From contig OX336396.1 of assembly GCA_946902985.2 (NCBI GenBank), positions 232,328,797 to 232,392,796 of the forward strand: a stretch of DNA of 64,000 bases, given 5' to 3'. This document shows, in pieces, positions 34,831-46,206 of this stretch. How positions within the stretch are numbered: the first letter of the stretch is position 1; every line of letters starts with the position of its first letter. The DNA comes from Meconema thalassinum. Lineage: Eukaryota; Arthropoda; Insecta; Orthoptera; Tettigoniidae. The position numbers and the translations under genes were made by a program. A model generated the notes under the pieces. That model worked only from the letters and a program-made list of their open reading frames with translations, made no database searches and was not told the DNA's origin.

Positions 34831-35647
34831 CAAGTTTCCACAATCTGCGGGATTTCCATCCCCTTTCATCGTGACACTTCCTGCAGCAGGTCATATACAC
34901 TCGGAAGCACTTATTACATTATTGCACATAGTGTACTGAGATAGTGGGAGTTTGTCCTAATCTGTGTTTCTCTTGCTGCATATTCACCCGAGCAGCCACC
35001 TGCCAGTCAAGCAGAGTTTGCGAGGGGATTTGTGGAAGGTCTTGTTTAAGCCTTGTGGCTTATGTATGTCAGTCTAGACTTTTGACAAGAGCTGTAATTT
35101 TTGTTTTCCACACGTCATAACGCGCATTTACACTGCATGAGTTTAAACCAGTAAAACAATAGTCTCCACAAAGTGGTAATGGAGTCCTGTTTGAACGTGA
35201 TGAGGTAGAGAGAAATCAATATCGTCGTCCCAATGTGAATTTATTTGAATTTATTCATAGATAACTGCCACTGAGGTCAAAGAACCCCTTTATGTAGCGC
35301 ATACAATGTTCTGGCTTGAACTTACGTAATAAAAAAAATAGAAATAAAAACTAAACCTAGCTTAAACTACTAACAAAATCTAAATACAAAATAAACTTAT
35401 AACTAAACGATCCAATTAGCAGACATTTCATACAAATTAGAATATAATAATTAAATAAAGAACCAACCTAATGTATTTTATCTATTAGAAGAAAACAAAT
35501 TATAGTACGGTAACAAAGGGTACAATTTTTATGTAAGTATAATATGATCCATTATAAAACAATTACATGAGTGACATGATTACTAGAACTACTATCAATT
35601 CCACGGAAGTTGTATCTTGGATACTAAAAATATTATAGAAAACTAAT
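34831..35647. other. No clear gene
   Basis: 34831-35060 may be more degraded pogo transposase in reverse, but I cannot find firm motifs. 35230-35647 is AT-rich and could be the 3' untranslated part of the LINE remnant at 36034-36391, cut off by SINE C3. Confidence 0.35.
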
Positions 35648-36030
35648 AATAATAATAATATCGTATGGCCTCGGGTGCCTGGTGCAAGCTTTGTAATTTG
35701 ACACCCAGAGGGTAGCTTGCATGTCGAATTTCGTTGTTCCTGAATCACTATGAAAGTCAAGGAGGTTAGATAATATATATCTAAGCTCCTTGAACATTAT
35801 AGCGCTTTCTAGTAGAGAAATGAGGAACTTTGTGTTGGCGGAAACTCCCGAGATTAATTTTGCCATTATGAACTCGGCCTACTGAATTCAAATGGGTTCT
35901 TTGACATGCCAACATCGTATGACATGCGTATCGTATTTTTGCCGCCTTTCAAAAATCACTTACCACGGCCAGGGGCGAACCTGCAATCTTGGGGTTAGTA
36001 GACCGACACGCTATCCACTCACCCACCGTG
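35648..36030 (-). mobile_element. SINE family C, copy 3
   Basis: AAT tail (35646-35660), 'tatcgtatggcctcgggtgc', 'ggtagcttgcatgtcgaat', 'gcgctttctagtagag', and reversed head to 'cacccaccgtg'. Close to copy 2 in sequence. Confidence 0.88.
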
Positions 36031-36033
36031 TAT

Positions 36034-36391
36034 GACACGGATATATTTCAAAAATGTCGTATGGACTATTTATATTTTTGATTCGTATTCCTTCAGGGAT
36101 CAGGTATTTCTTGAGTTGTGTAGTGTTAACAGAGTTTGTAAATGAGTGAAGGTGGAATGTATTAAAGAGCCGTGAAGCTGTGCAAAGGAATGATTTATTG
36201 TATTTAGTTGTACGGTGGACAGGAATCTGTAGAGTGGAATCAGTAAATCTATATTCTCTGTGGAGGACGGAGTTCATTGGTTTAAACACATTATAGAGAT
36301 AACCAGGGGTTTTTGTACACAATAGTTTCTGGGTTGGGATTGCAATTGACAGCTGCCTACGTTCGCCAAGTTTCAACCACTGCATTTGCAC
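36034..36391 (-). pseudogene. LINE C-terminal remnant
   Basis: Minus-strand frame with LYNVFKPMNSVLHREYRFTD and SFLCTASRLFNTF, resembling the end of LINE proteins of the Jockey/CR1 type (a conserved tail with an 'F-x-x-x-A-x-x-L-F/W-N' core). It ends before the SINE C3 head. Too short for a clade call. Confidence 0.55.
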
Positions 36392-37009
36392 ATAATAAAG
36401 TGTAATGTGTACATCACGCCTGACGTCTAAAATGTAACGGACTCATGTATTTTGAATTTTGACTGTGGAGAGACTTAAAGATCACTTGAGGAACTTACAT
36501 GCAAAAGCCGCCAAGTCAACATTGACAAAATTTTCAGAAATTGAGAAAACGTGCCTCTGCTTTACAATTTGTACTTATCGTGTGTGTATTGGACAAGTGA
36601 TATGTAAGGGGGTTGGGAATAATATAAGCAAAGAAAAATAAATGTATATCTATTATTTTCGCTGTAAATGTGGATTTTATTTTGAACTTGGAAGGTTTTG
36701 GTTGCAACAGGATGGTAATCATCAATTCAAAATTCTGTCGTGTATATGAATGAGAAGCTAAGTCTCTGCAATCAAGTATTTTACGTTAACAATGAAATTT
36801 TCGATAATAAAGAGCATTTCTTGTCTTTTTTAGTCGTTTACCCTCCAGGTTGGTGGAACCCACGGACTCAGCGAGGGAACTCACCACTACCGTCTCTACG
36901 GGCAGTGTCCTAGAGCTGGGAACATCGAATCGGAAGGGATACAACTGGTGAGGTGGGATTGGCAACTCGCCCAGGCGGCCTCACCTGCAAAGCGAACAGG
37001 GGCCTCATG
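36392..37009. other. No gene recognised
   Basis: AT-rich to 36835, then GC-richer text (36840-37009) that may belong to the SINE immediately to the right. Confidence 0.35.
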
Positions 37010-37217
37010 AGGGAAGGTAAGGGATGGTTAGGATGGATAGACAAGGAAGAGGGAAGGAGGCGACAGTGGCCTTGAAGAAAGTACCATCCCGGCATTTGCC
37101 CGAAGACGAAGTGGGAAACCACGGAAAACCACTTCGAGGATGGCTGAGGGGGAATCGAACTCCCGCCACTCATTTGGGCCACCCGAGACTGAGTAGACCC
37201 CGTTCCAGTCCTCGTAC
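37010..37217 (-). mobile_element. SINE family B, copy 4, left piece
   Basis: Core 'accatcccggcatttgccc', 'gaaaaccacttcgaggatgg' and 'ccccgttccagtcctcGTAC', then broken. The right piece, with the reversed head, is at 41926-42021. Together they make a normal B copy, which dates the 4.7-kb insertion as younger. Confidence 0.8.
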
Positions 37218-40200
37218 TGCCCCCGTAAAATGAATTATATGGGATGAAAATGGGAATAATATATTTTTTTCGAAGCCCATGATAAAATTTAACCAAGGAA
37301 TATGATGGCTGGAACTTGGCAGAAACAAGTCGTGAGGCGACGTAGAGCAGGAGGGAAATTCCGTCACGTGGTTGTATTGCGCAATGGAAGTTTCCAGAAG
37401 CTTAGAATCGACCTAGCAACAGCGAATATTCCCAGGAATTGTTTAAATATTGTTATAAATTATCCGATTGGATATGAGCTTACAGCCAATAGGAAGAAGT
37501 TTTAGAGAAGACGGGAGTTCCAGCAACTAAATTTTTATGGATATTTAATTCATTTAAGCCCTTAGAGAACGGATTTATATATTGATAAAGAGAAGAATAT
37601 GATTATAAGTCAATAGCAGGTCGCTATTGGAAGGAATAAGCGATTTGCTAGAGCCCGCGCGAATTTGAGAGGGAACTCAAAAAGGCGGCCAGAATCGGTA
37701 GAATTGGAGGGGAGATGCCAAGCATCGAGGCTCTTTACAATCTGAATGTCCGAGAGGTCAGACGTGTGTTAATGGAAGAGAGAGGAGTTCCGAGTGTTTC
37801 ACCGAGCTTGTAGAAGGTGGACTCGTGGAGACGAGGCATAAGCGAGGGTAGAGTTAGGAGATTGCCGCGCCTTGAAACTAACAAGTAAGTGAAGTTGCGA
37901 TGAACTTGTATGCCGCAATCACTTCAGTCTGATCCATTTTAGAGACATTATTTCAATACAGATTGTAGCTTGCTATCAGATATTGTATATTACGAACTTT
38001 CAGAAGTTTGAGAGAAATATTTCAGCAATTATAAGCAGTTTTGTGAAGCGCGAGAAAAGTGTTTATTTCCAGCGCGATAAGACACTTATGTTCGAGCGAC
38101 TACAGCGCATGCACCGGCCACAAGTGAGTACGAGTGCATGTTAGCATTGCTTGTGTGGAACTGTATTACAACACATAGGATGGAGATGTATTCCATAGTG
38201 AAGAACAATATTCAGTCTACTATTATGAAGATTATTATGGACTAAATTAATATGTGCGCCAGGAGTATAGGCAGATAGAAGCAATATAGTCAACGATGGA
38301 GCTTCGGTAGAGGAGACTGTTCATGAATGTCTACTTAGTGAACGAACATGAGACTTGATGTACAACTCTATTCTAGTGCATTCTTGTCAAACATGAGCTC
38401 AACATTAACATCAGCGACTACAGAACGATGTTCATATTCCATCTACATGAATGTTCGTTATGCGAGTGAGGTCCACGACTTTCTTTTGGAATGCCTTTCA
38501 AAGTGGAAAGCAGAACTTACGACAATACTCGCTGTTATGATGAATCTGTGCTGTGACGGAGAAGGAAGAAACATCAAGATTATCAAGAGGTCCAGGGTTA
38601 TCCCGGTCACAAAGAAGATGATGATTGGAGGCCCGCAGTTCGATCCCGGTCGAAGCTTGCTGTTTTCCAGTAGGGGAATTCGTTCCTTTCCAGAGGTCAC
38701 GAGATCTTGGAGACAAGCCAGGATCCAGCCCAGATATTTGGGAGATGTAACAACCGAGTATTTTGTTATACTCTATCTTGATCTTCTAGACTTCGAGACC
38801 AGGTAGCAGTGTTCACTAACCTTGTAGTTAGAGCTTGTAGTGACATATTTTGAGCAAATCCTTTATCCATATTTCGACACAATATTTATGTACTCCATGT
38901 ATATAGCATTTTTATTCTTCGAAATTTATTGTAGTGATCGTCTTGCGACGCTTTTAGCTTCGTTTGTTAGGAATCCAGTTTCTGAACTGAGATTATTTTA
39001 CTTGTTCGAGGAACAAGCTTTTGTCATTTCCTTTAAGGAACAGTAATTTATTTTCGACGTTTATGAATTCATTCTGAATTCAGGTGATAGACATTTTCGC
39101 CTATGTTACCCATTAAATTAATTTTTATTAGTTTAATTTGGGCACTTTATCCGTCGAAAAGAGACGTCAAGAAAGAAGATCTTGGTAGTGATATATTGTG
39201 AAATATCATGACATCTTGTGGAAAAGAAACATTTAACGTGGAAACGATTATTATCGTTAGAACTCATAGATATTCGTTCTGAATGGAGAGAATACGAATA
39301 TGACTAATTGTATGTTTTATTGAAGAAAGCTATGAACTTTCAGTCAATTAAATTTATTTGAAGCTAGAATCTTCTTGGAAAATCTATTATCATCCGACGT
39401 TAGGGTAGTTATTGTTTGATATCCTCGTCGTGATCGATCCTTGCTGGACACACAGATATAATGTTGTGATTAAATAGTTACGAGGAGTAATATCATGTCA
39501 CGTTGTAGACATAATATTCCTTTTTCGATAAAAGTCGAACCCAGAAGTATGAAGATGACATGTATTTATTTATTTATTTATTTATTTTATTTTATGTCTT
39601 CGGTAGTGGCGAAGTTAGGACTCATGGCCCTCTCTTACACTTAACCACGAAATATGGTACCAGTACATAGCTTATGCCAATTTCGAAAATACAAAAAACA
39701 TTATGATGATAATAAATTAATTATGCTAATACTAATATTAGTAAAAAAGGCACATGAATAATGATAGTAATAATCATAACAATACAAATAATAATAATAA
39801 TCACAATGTCACAGACCTTACTATAATATCCTAGATATAATCCTAGCTCAGTCATACGTCCTATCATCCATCACCATTCACACGGGGCAATCAGCAGTAT
39901 TCAACAGGTAATCTCGGCATGCGGCCTTAAATTTATTTATTGTTGTGGAATTTCTGATATCGGGAGGAGTTGAATTCCATAGTTGAGACCCAGCTACAAC
40001 AAAAGAGCGGTTAAACATGGATGAGTGGTTGATGGGGATGGCGAGGGAAGAGCCAGATCGAGTGCTTCGATTATGATATGAGGACAAGTAACTAAATTTT
40101 GATGACATGTACGTGGGGGTGTTTTCATGCAGAAATCGATAGATGGATGTCAACAAGTGAAATTTACGGCGTTCATCAGGTTTAGTATTTTTTATTAAAT

Positions 40201-41925
40201 GTATGCACGACAGTTTATATTTATCAGATTAACGTTTCAAGAGTAATAAGTGAGGAGGTTAGTATCGTAAAGTCCAAAGGTCGTTATGATGTATAAATTC
40301 ATGATTTAACAATTGTTGTTATTGTTCATTAGACCAGCGATTGTGGTGACAACGCTGAGGAATTATGCCCTTTTTAAGGAATGCCAGTTTGAAAGGAGTG
40401 AAGGTGATAACCCTTGGATAGTGGTTTTATGTGTATAGATTTCCGTATGTAGTTGGCATACGAGGGTATTGCGAGGATGTGTTCCGCATTTTGTATTACA
40501 GTCATTGCGTGGGCATGACTAGGTTTGGCAAGGCATAAAGGAGTGAGTAGAGAGTACTCCTTATTTTGTATACACAACTTTGGATTAGAGAGGACATGAA
40601 GGGTCACGGTTGAAATTGAAACGGGAAATAGATAATGACATCTGTTAGGTTATACTCTTATCGAGATTATTAAACCCAAATATGTAACAACTTATGTTTC
40701 ACCTTAAGTGGTCGAATGTATTAAACCTATTTTGACACCAGATCAGAGAGGAGAGACTGATGGTGGTTATTTCTGGAGATGTAGAAGATTTTAAGGATCT
40801 CAGTCCACTGTATCTGACAAGACTGTTAGATCAGAGCTCAGGCTCAAGTGTATATCAACGCTACTCTTTGGAAGGACTATAGCTGATGCTATAAGCGTCA
40901 TTATAAATTCGTTCAGTGATAACTTTCATTATTTGCCAATCGAGTGTATAGTATGTTAGTTGTAGGAAGTTTATAGAGTGTTTAACGTAGAGGTTAGAGT
41001 ATGAATGAGTATGTGACTGGATGCAGTTTGTTTCTTTTTCAGTGTGAATGAAATGAACTCCATTGGGACGTCACAATGCGAGCGTATGAATGGAAGTGTG
41101 TATAGAAGTTTTATGTTATTAGCATGTAGGATTTGCGTACAGTTCACGTATTTGTCCGACGTGAATCTGTTTAATTTTAACACAGCTTGTATTGTTATGG
41201 AGAGGTGCATTTGTGAGCCAGGCTCGGAAGAGCGAGGGCTGATTAAAACTCGTTTCCAGCCAAGGCCATGGCTAGGCCGCACAAATGGAGAGAGTTGTTG
41301 CGAACCGCACGGCTTGCACCTTTTTAAACCAGCACTGGGAATGTAACAGAGAATGTTATGTCATCAGACGCGTGGCGAGGGTCGCGCGCTCTTAGCGCCC
41401 AGATGTTCATTGGAACGCGCCCGAGGAATGTAAATACACAGGGGTGTGTGATTGTTGTACAGCTTGATGTATGGACACAAGCTACCCCAAATTTTATCAT
41501 AGCGTTCATAGAACGCAGTTCTATCAGTGGCGTGAGTGTAAAGATGAGAGAATGGGAATGTGTTTTTATTTTATTGTATGAATGTTTAGTCATAGTTTAC
41601 ATCTTTTGTTATTAAATCGTTTCGTTTTATTAGAAGCCGTGTCGTCATGATTTATTTTAGATATAAGGAGATGCAACTGTGAAACCCATTATAGGTCCAG
41701 AGGCTGACCACGAGATCCCCGAGAATAAAGGTAGGTGTTCTACTACGAGCTAAGGGCATTTTTCATGTAATTCACAGTTGTGTCGTAATTTCCGCCACGT
41801 ATATTCGCGAGGGTCTAGTTGGAAGTAGATCCTTGACTAGTATTTTGCGCCGGAGCTGTCAGGGTCTACGAATCCAGCTGTTGCTTCGGATATCCAACAA
41901 ACCGCCTCTAGAATATAAGGGGACA
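37218..41925. mobile_element. Giant non-coding insertion 3 (TGCCCCCG...GGGGACA)
   Basis: 4.7 kb between two halves of a SINE B copy, with GTAC on both sides (37214-37217 and 41926-41929). Ends TGCCCCCG and AGGGGACA are imperfect inverted repeats similar to those of insertions 1 and 2. The inside has a LINE tail (39561-40160) and short ORFs without domains (e.g. 38348-38806, 41044-41346), but no repeated ends that would make two LTRs. A poly(A)-type AATAAA is at about 41724. Confidence 0.6.
39561..40160 (-). pseudogene. LINE 3' end inside giant insertion 3
   Basis: Minus-strand frame (40156-39878) reads SFVVAGSQLWNSTPPDIRNS and KFKAACRDYLL, the conserved C-terminal tail of several LINE clades. 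The 3' end is an (AAATA)n/(AAAT)n tail at 39561-39590. It is 5'-truncated to about 600 bp. Confidence 0.75.
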
Positions 41926-42021
41926 GTACCACTTTTCAAATTTCGTGGCAGAGCCGGGAATCGAACCCAGGACCTCCGGGGCGGCAGCTAACCATGCTGA
42001 CCGCTACGCTGCGGAGGCGAC
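41926..42021 (-). mobile_element. SINE family B, copy 4, right piece
   Basis: 'aaatttcgtggcagagccgg', reversed B box 'gggaatcgaacccaggacc' and 'gaccgctacgctgcggaggc'. Joins to 37010-37217 across the shared GTAC. Confidence 0.82.
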
Positions 42022-42369
42022 TTAAGAGCATTTTTACAAACGTAAATTCAAGAATAATGGTTAATTGATTTAGTTATGTTTATGCAGAATAAAGACATGA
42101 ACTACCTAGGTATGTCACATGAGATGGATGAGCAGTTTCATTGGCTCCTGTGGACTTGGCGGTTATCGCTTGAAACTGCAAATTTCTACATGCATTTTGT
42201 AACATAAAATAGCAGGTTTTGATTATGACTAATAAAATATATCCAAGGATTATATATTCATTGCACACATAATGGCGTATACAGCTTAAATATGTCAGAA
42301 ATTGGAACTCGTGGCTTTAACATGTAAGGTCCTCACTTGTTCTTGATTCAAGAATTGACTTTAGACGAG
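42022..42369. other. No gene recognised
   Basis: AT-rich; nothing seen. Confidence 0.35.
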
Positions 42370-42612
42370 GATTTCTCGAGGAAGGTTTCTGTAGAAAGAA
42401 AAATATTATGACCAAAGGAAGCCGAGCAGCAACGATTTCAGTGAATGGAGTCGAATAAAAATCTGTCGTCCGTGTGCCTTTTAATCTTACGCTGGGTAAA
42501 GAGTTAAAATATCTATAAACTATGAGTGTAAGAATTGTTCAGCATGAAAAGTTCTATTAAATAGTCCGCGAGAATATATCTCGATCTTTAAAACATCGTC
42601 CACTAGGCTATA
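42370..42612 (-). repeat. Dispersed repeat F, copy 3 (partial, diverged)
   Basis: Reverse of 28908-29150: 'cttacgctgggtaaa', 'agcatgaaaagttct', 'gtccgcgagaatatatctcg' and 'cactaggctataagtg' at the end. Less similar than copies 1 and 2. Confidence 0.65.
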
Positions 42613-42886
42613 AGTGTTTTTTACGTTTTCATTTCTTCCAACAATCTTCATTCAATATAAATTGAAATACTAGCTATAGTGACAGTTTGATTCTAGTAAA
42701 TGCCGGGATGGTTGCTAACTTAAGGCCACGTCCACCTCCTTCCTAATCCTGATGTGAATTACAAATACACACATCAATACAGCCATCACAATATCAGAGA
42801 TTATCAGACAAATTCCACACACACACAAGTACAGATGTGTGCAATTTATTAGAATCAAATAAATAATTTAAATCTGTCGCATTTTT

Positions 42887-42887
42887 T

Positions 42888-42948
<61 letters not shown>

Positions 42949-43312
42949 TCGTATGGCCTCGGTTGCCGGGTGCAAGCTTTGTTAATTTGCACCCAGAGGG
43001 CAGCCTGCATGTCAAATTTCGTCGTTCCTTTGAACGCTATGCAAGTCAAGGAGATTAGATATCTAAGCTCCTTGACACTACAGCGCTTTCTAGTAGAGAA
43101 TGGAGGAACTTTGTGTTGGCGGAAAATCCCGAGATTAATATTTTGTCATTGAACTCGGCCTACTGAATTCAAATGGGTTCTTTAACATGCCAACAACGTA
43201 TGACATCCGTGTCGTGATTTTTGTCGCCTTTCGAAAATCACCACGGTCAGGGGCGAACCTGCAAGCTTGGGGTTGGTAGTCCGACACGTTAACCACTCAC
43301 CCACCATGGCAA
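42887..43312 (-). mobile_element. SINE family C, copy 4, long AAT tail
   Basis: A pure (AAT)n run (about 42890-42948, 19-20 units) then 'atcgtatggcctcggttgcc' through to 'cacccaccatggcaa'. Confidence 0.9.
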
Positions 43313-43976
43313 CCATTTTTAATTGAAAATCATTTATTGACCATCTGCTGGCATCTTTTGTTACCCTACTTAGCAATGTTTTCTCCCCCGTGGACTTACA
43401 CCTTTTTGCATAAGGAATTGCGTCTGGGAACTTTCAGAAATGGGAAATCCGAGGGATACCTGAACTGGGTGCGTTTTCTATTCCTTCATTGACTTTGGAA
43501 AGTAACCTTTACGTGAGGTGAATTCAATCCATAATTCATGAATATTTGAATAGTTCAAGAGCGAATCATCAATAAAAAGACTCGAAATCCCTCAGCCCTA
43601 AATCCACATGAAAAGTAGAAAAATTAATCAAAACAAAACGTGTCGTATTTTGCATTAGTTAGGCTCTTATATTAATGGAAATTCTAAAAAAATCATTATA
43701 CTTTGAGTTTCTTAAAAGAAAATATAATTAAGACTCTTGGTTGAACATTGGAAGTAATTTCACCGCCTTGCAAACATATTTAGTGCATTAAGCCGTGAAA
43801 AGTATAGATGGAATGGTGGAAAACTGCGGTCGTTTCTAATAATTATCACACCTCTGTACAAGGGAATAAATGACCACGAAGTCGTAAAGCCCCTAAACCA
43901 ATCAACAACATCAAAGAATCAATAACGTGAAAATAAGTGAGATGCATCTGAAGGTTTAACATATACTTCAACAAAA
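43313..43976. other. No gene; partial dispersed repeat
   Basis: 43425-43505 resembles 22750-22820 ('tccgagggatacctgaactgggtgcg' type text). Otherwise nothing seen. Confidence 0.35.
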
Positions 43977-45505
43977 AACAAGTAGTTCCGTGAAGAACTA
44001 TACTGCCTATTTTCATATATCCTACTTATGTTAATTGCCACTATCAATATACAAAATATCAGTTTGATTGCTGTAATAGATTCGCAGATATTGAGAACCG
44101 ACTAAATATTTCGGATGGTCGCCATGTTGGATCTTTACATTAGTAGGTCCTAGAGATATGTACTGTTACATGAAGATTATTGTGTACGTGTAGTATTCAA
44201 ACTTCAATCGCATGATTAGGATACAAGAAGTAAAAAACGAGATTTAAAAATTTCGCACAGCTGCCATCTTGTGGCTATGGAAACAATAGAAATAAATTAG
44301 ATGCCAGTGGATTAACATGTGTATAATGATTTACTGTGCCAAGTTTCACTGCACTCGGATGGTTAAATTGAGAGAAACGTCCATGTGAATATTTATACTT
44401 CGCGTCGCCGCCATGTTGGATTTGTGATCACCAGATTATTGAAAGTCTTATAGGAGAACTTAAGTTCATAGCCCCTATGAACATAAAAAAATCAGTTTGA
44501 TGGCTATAATAGATTTGTAGATATTCAGAGCCGTCTAAATACTTTGGATGGTCACCATTTTGGATTGTTATATGTAGAGGCCATAGAGTCATGTACCATT
44601 AAAGAAAAATTAATGCGTAGGTTCATTATTCAAACTTTCACTTCCATCGCATGATTACGACACAAGAAATAAAAACTTAATCGCACAGCTGCCATCTTGA
44701 GGTTCTGTAAACAATTGAACTAAATTAGATACCAGTGCATTACAATGTGTATAAACATTCCCTGTACCAAGTTTCATTGTGTTTGAATCATTATATCGCG
44801 AGAATGGTCCATTTAAAATTTTCAACTTCGCTTGGCGCCATGTTCATTTTGTAGTTAAACGGGTTTTGAAAGTCTTATAGATGAACTTCCAGTGGTGCCC
44901 CTTATCTCCGTAATAAAATTCAAGGTGGTACTGCTAATAGTTTCAGAGATATAGAATGCCGGTGAAATATTTTGCACAGCCGCCATTTTGAGGTTATGTA
45001 AACAATTGAACGAAGTTATATGTCTGTGCAATACAATGTGTATAAACATATACTGTAGCAAGTTGTATTGCGTTTGGTTGGTTAAATCGCGAGAAACGTC
45101 TTTTTAAATGTCACAATTTTGGTTGGCCGTCATGTTGGTTCTGTAGTTACCAGATTTTCAAAAGTCACATAGGTGAACTTCTAGTAGTTCCCCTTATCAT
45201 CGTAAAACATTCAAGGGTGATATCGGTAATAGTTTCGGAGATATTGAATGCAGGTGAAATATTTCGCACAGCCGCCATGTTGGATTGGTGAGACGTAACA
45301 AAATTTGAAGGGCACGGTCGGGGTCGTCCGGAATAGCTCTATAAACTTACAGAGTTTCAATGAAATCGCTCAAGCTGTTTAGAAGTTATTAGGGACACAC
45401 ACACCATCACACACACACACACCTTCACTCACACACACACAGGCAGACGCACGGACAAAAAGTGATCTCATAAGCCTATTTTTTCATAAATTAAAATAGG
45501 CTAAA
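43977..45505 (+). mobile_element. Hairpin-ended repeat, copy e (complete)
   Basis: Starts 'acaagtagttccgtgaagaa' (palindrome AGTTC...GAACT). Tandem units carry 'cgccatgttggat' and 'cgcacagctgccatcttg'. A CA microsatellite (45398-45445) is followed by 'gatctcataag' and the terminal hairpin CCTATTTT...AAAATAGG (45476-45500). About 1.53 kb without insertions, so it is the best reference copy. It contains the intact site 'catGTACcatt' at about 44590 that is disrupted in copy f. Confidence 0.7.
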
Positions 45506-45588
45506 AATAGAAACAAAAAAACTTCTATAAACTTGGGAGATATGTGGGATACGGTGTAGGACAACACAAAGTAAGGGCCAAATTTAGA

Positions 45589-46206
45589 ACAAGTAGTTCC
45601 GTGAAGAACTATACAGCCTATTTTCATATATCCTACTTATATTAACTGCCACTATCAACATACAAAATTTCAGTTTGATTGCTGTAATAGATTCGTAGAT
45701 ATTGAGTACCGACTAAATATTTCGGATGGGCGCCATGTTGGATTTTATATATGTAGGTCCTAGAGTTATGTAATGTTACATGAAGATTATTGTGTACGTG
45801 TAGCATACAAACTTCAATCGCATGATTAGGACACAAGAAGTAATAAGGAGATTTTAAAATTTCGCACAGCTGCCATCTTGTGGTTATGGAAACAATTGAA
45901 ATAAATTAGATGCCAGTGGATTAACATTCGTAAAAGGATTTACTGTACCAAGTTTCACTGCACTCGGATGGTTAAATTGCGAGAAACGTCCATGTGAATA
46001 TTTATATTTCGCGTCGCCGCCATGTTGGATTTGTGATCACCAGGTTATTTAAAGTCCTATAGGTGAACTTAAGTTCATAGCCCCTATGAACATTAAAAAA
46101 ATCAGTTTGATTGCTATAATAGATTCGTAGATATTCAGAGTCGTCTGAATATTTCGGATGGTCGCCATGTTGGACTGTTAAATGTATAGGCCATAGAGTC
46201 ATGTAC
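45589..46206 (+). mobile_element. Hairpin-ended repeat, copy f, part 1
   Basis: Almost the same as the start of copy e ('acaagtagttccgtgaagaa', 'actgccactatcaacataca'). Stops at 'gtcatGTAC'. Confidence 0.8.

Noticed and set aside
38348..38806. 152-codon plus-strand ORF in giant insertion 3
   Set aside because: No domain recognised; overlapping ORFs on the other strand; a tRNA-like B box ('gttcgatcccgg') near 38638 suggests repeat-derived sequence.
41044..41615. ORFs on both strands around 41.0-41.6 kb
   Set aside because: Overlapping opposite-strand frames without motifs; likely chance in a GC-richer stretch.
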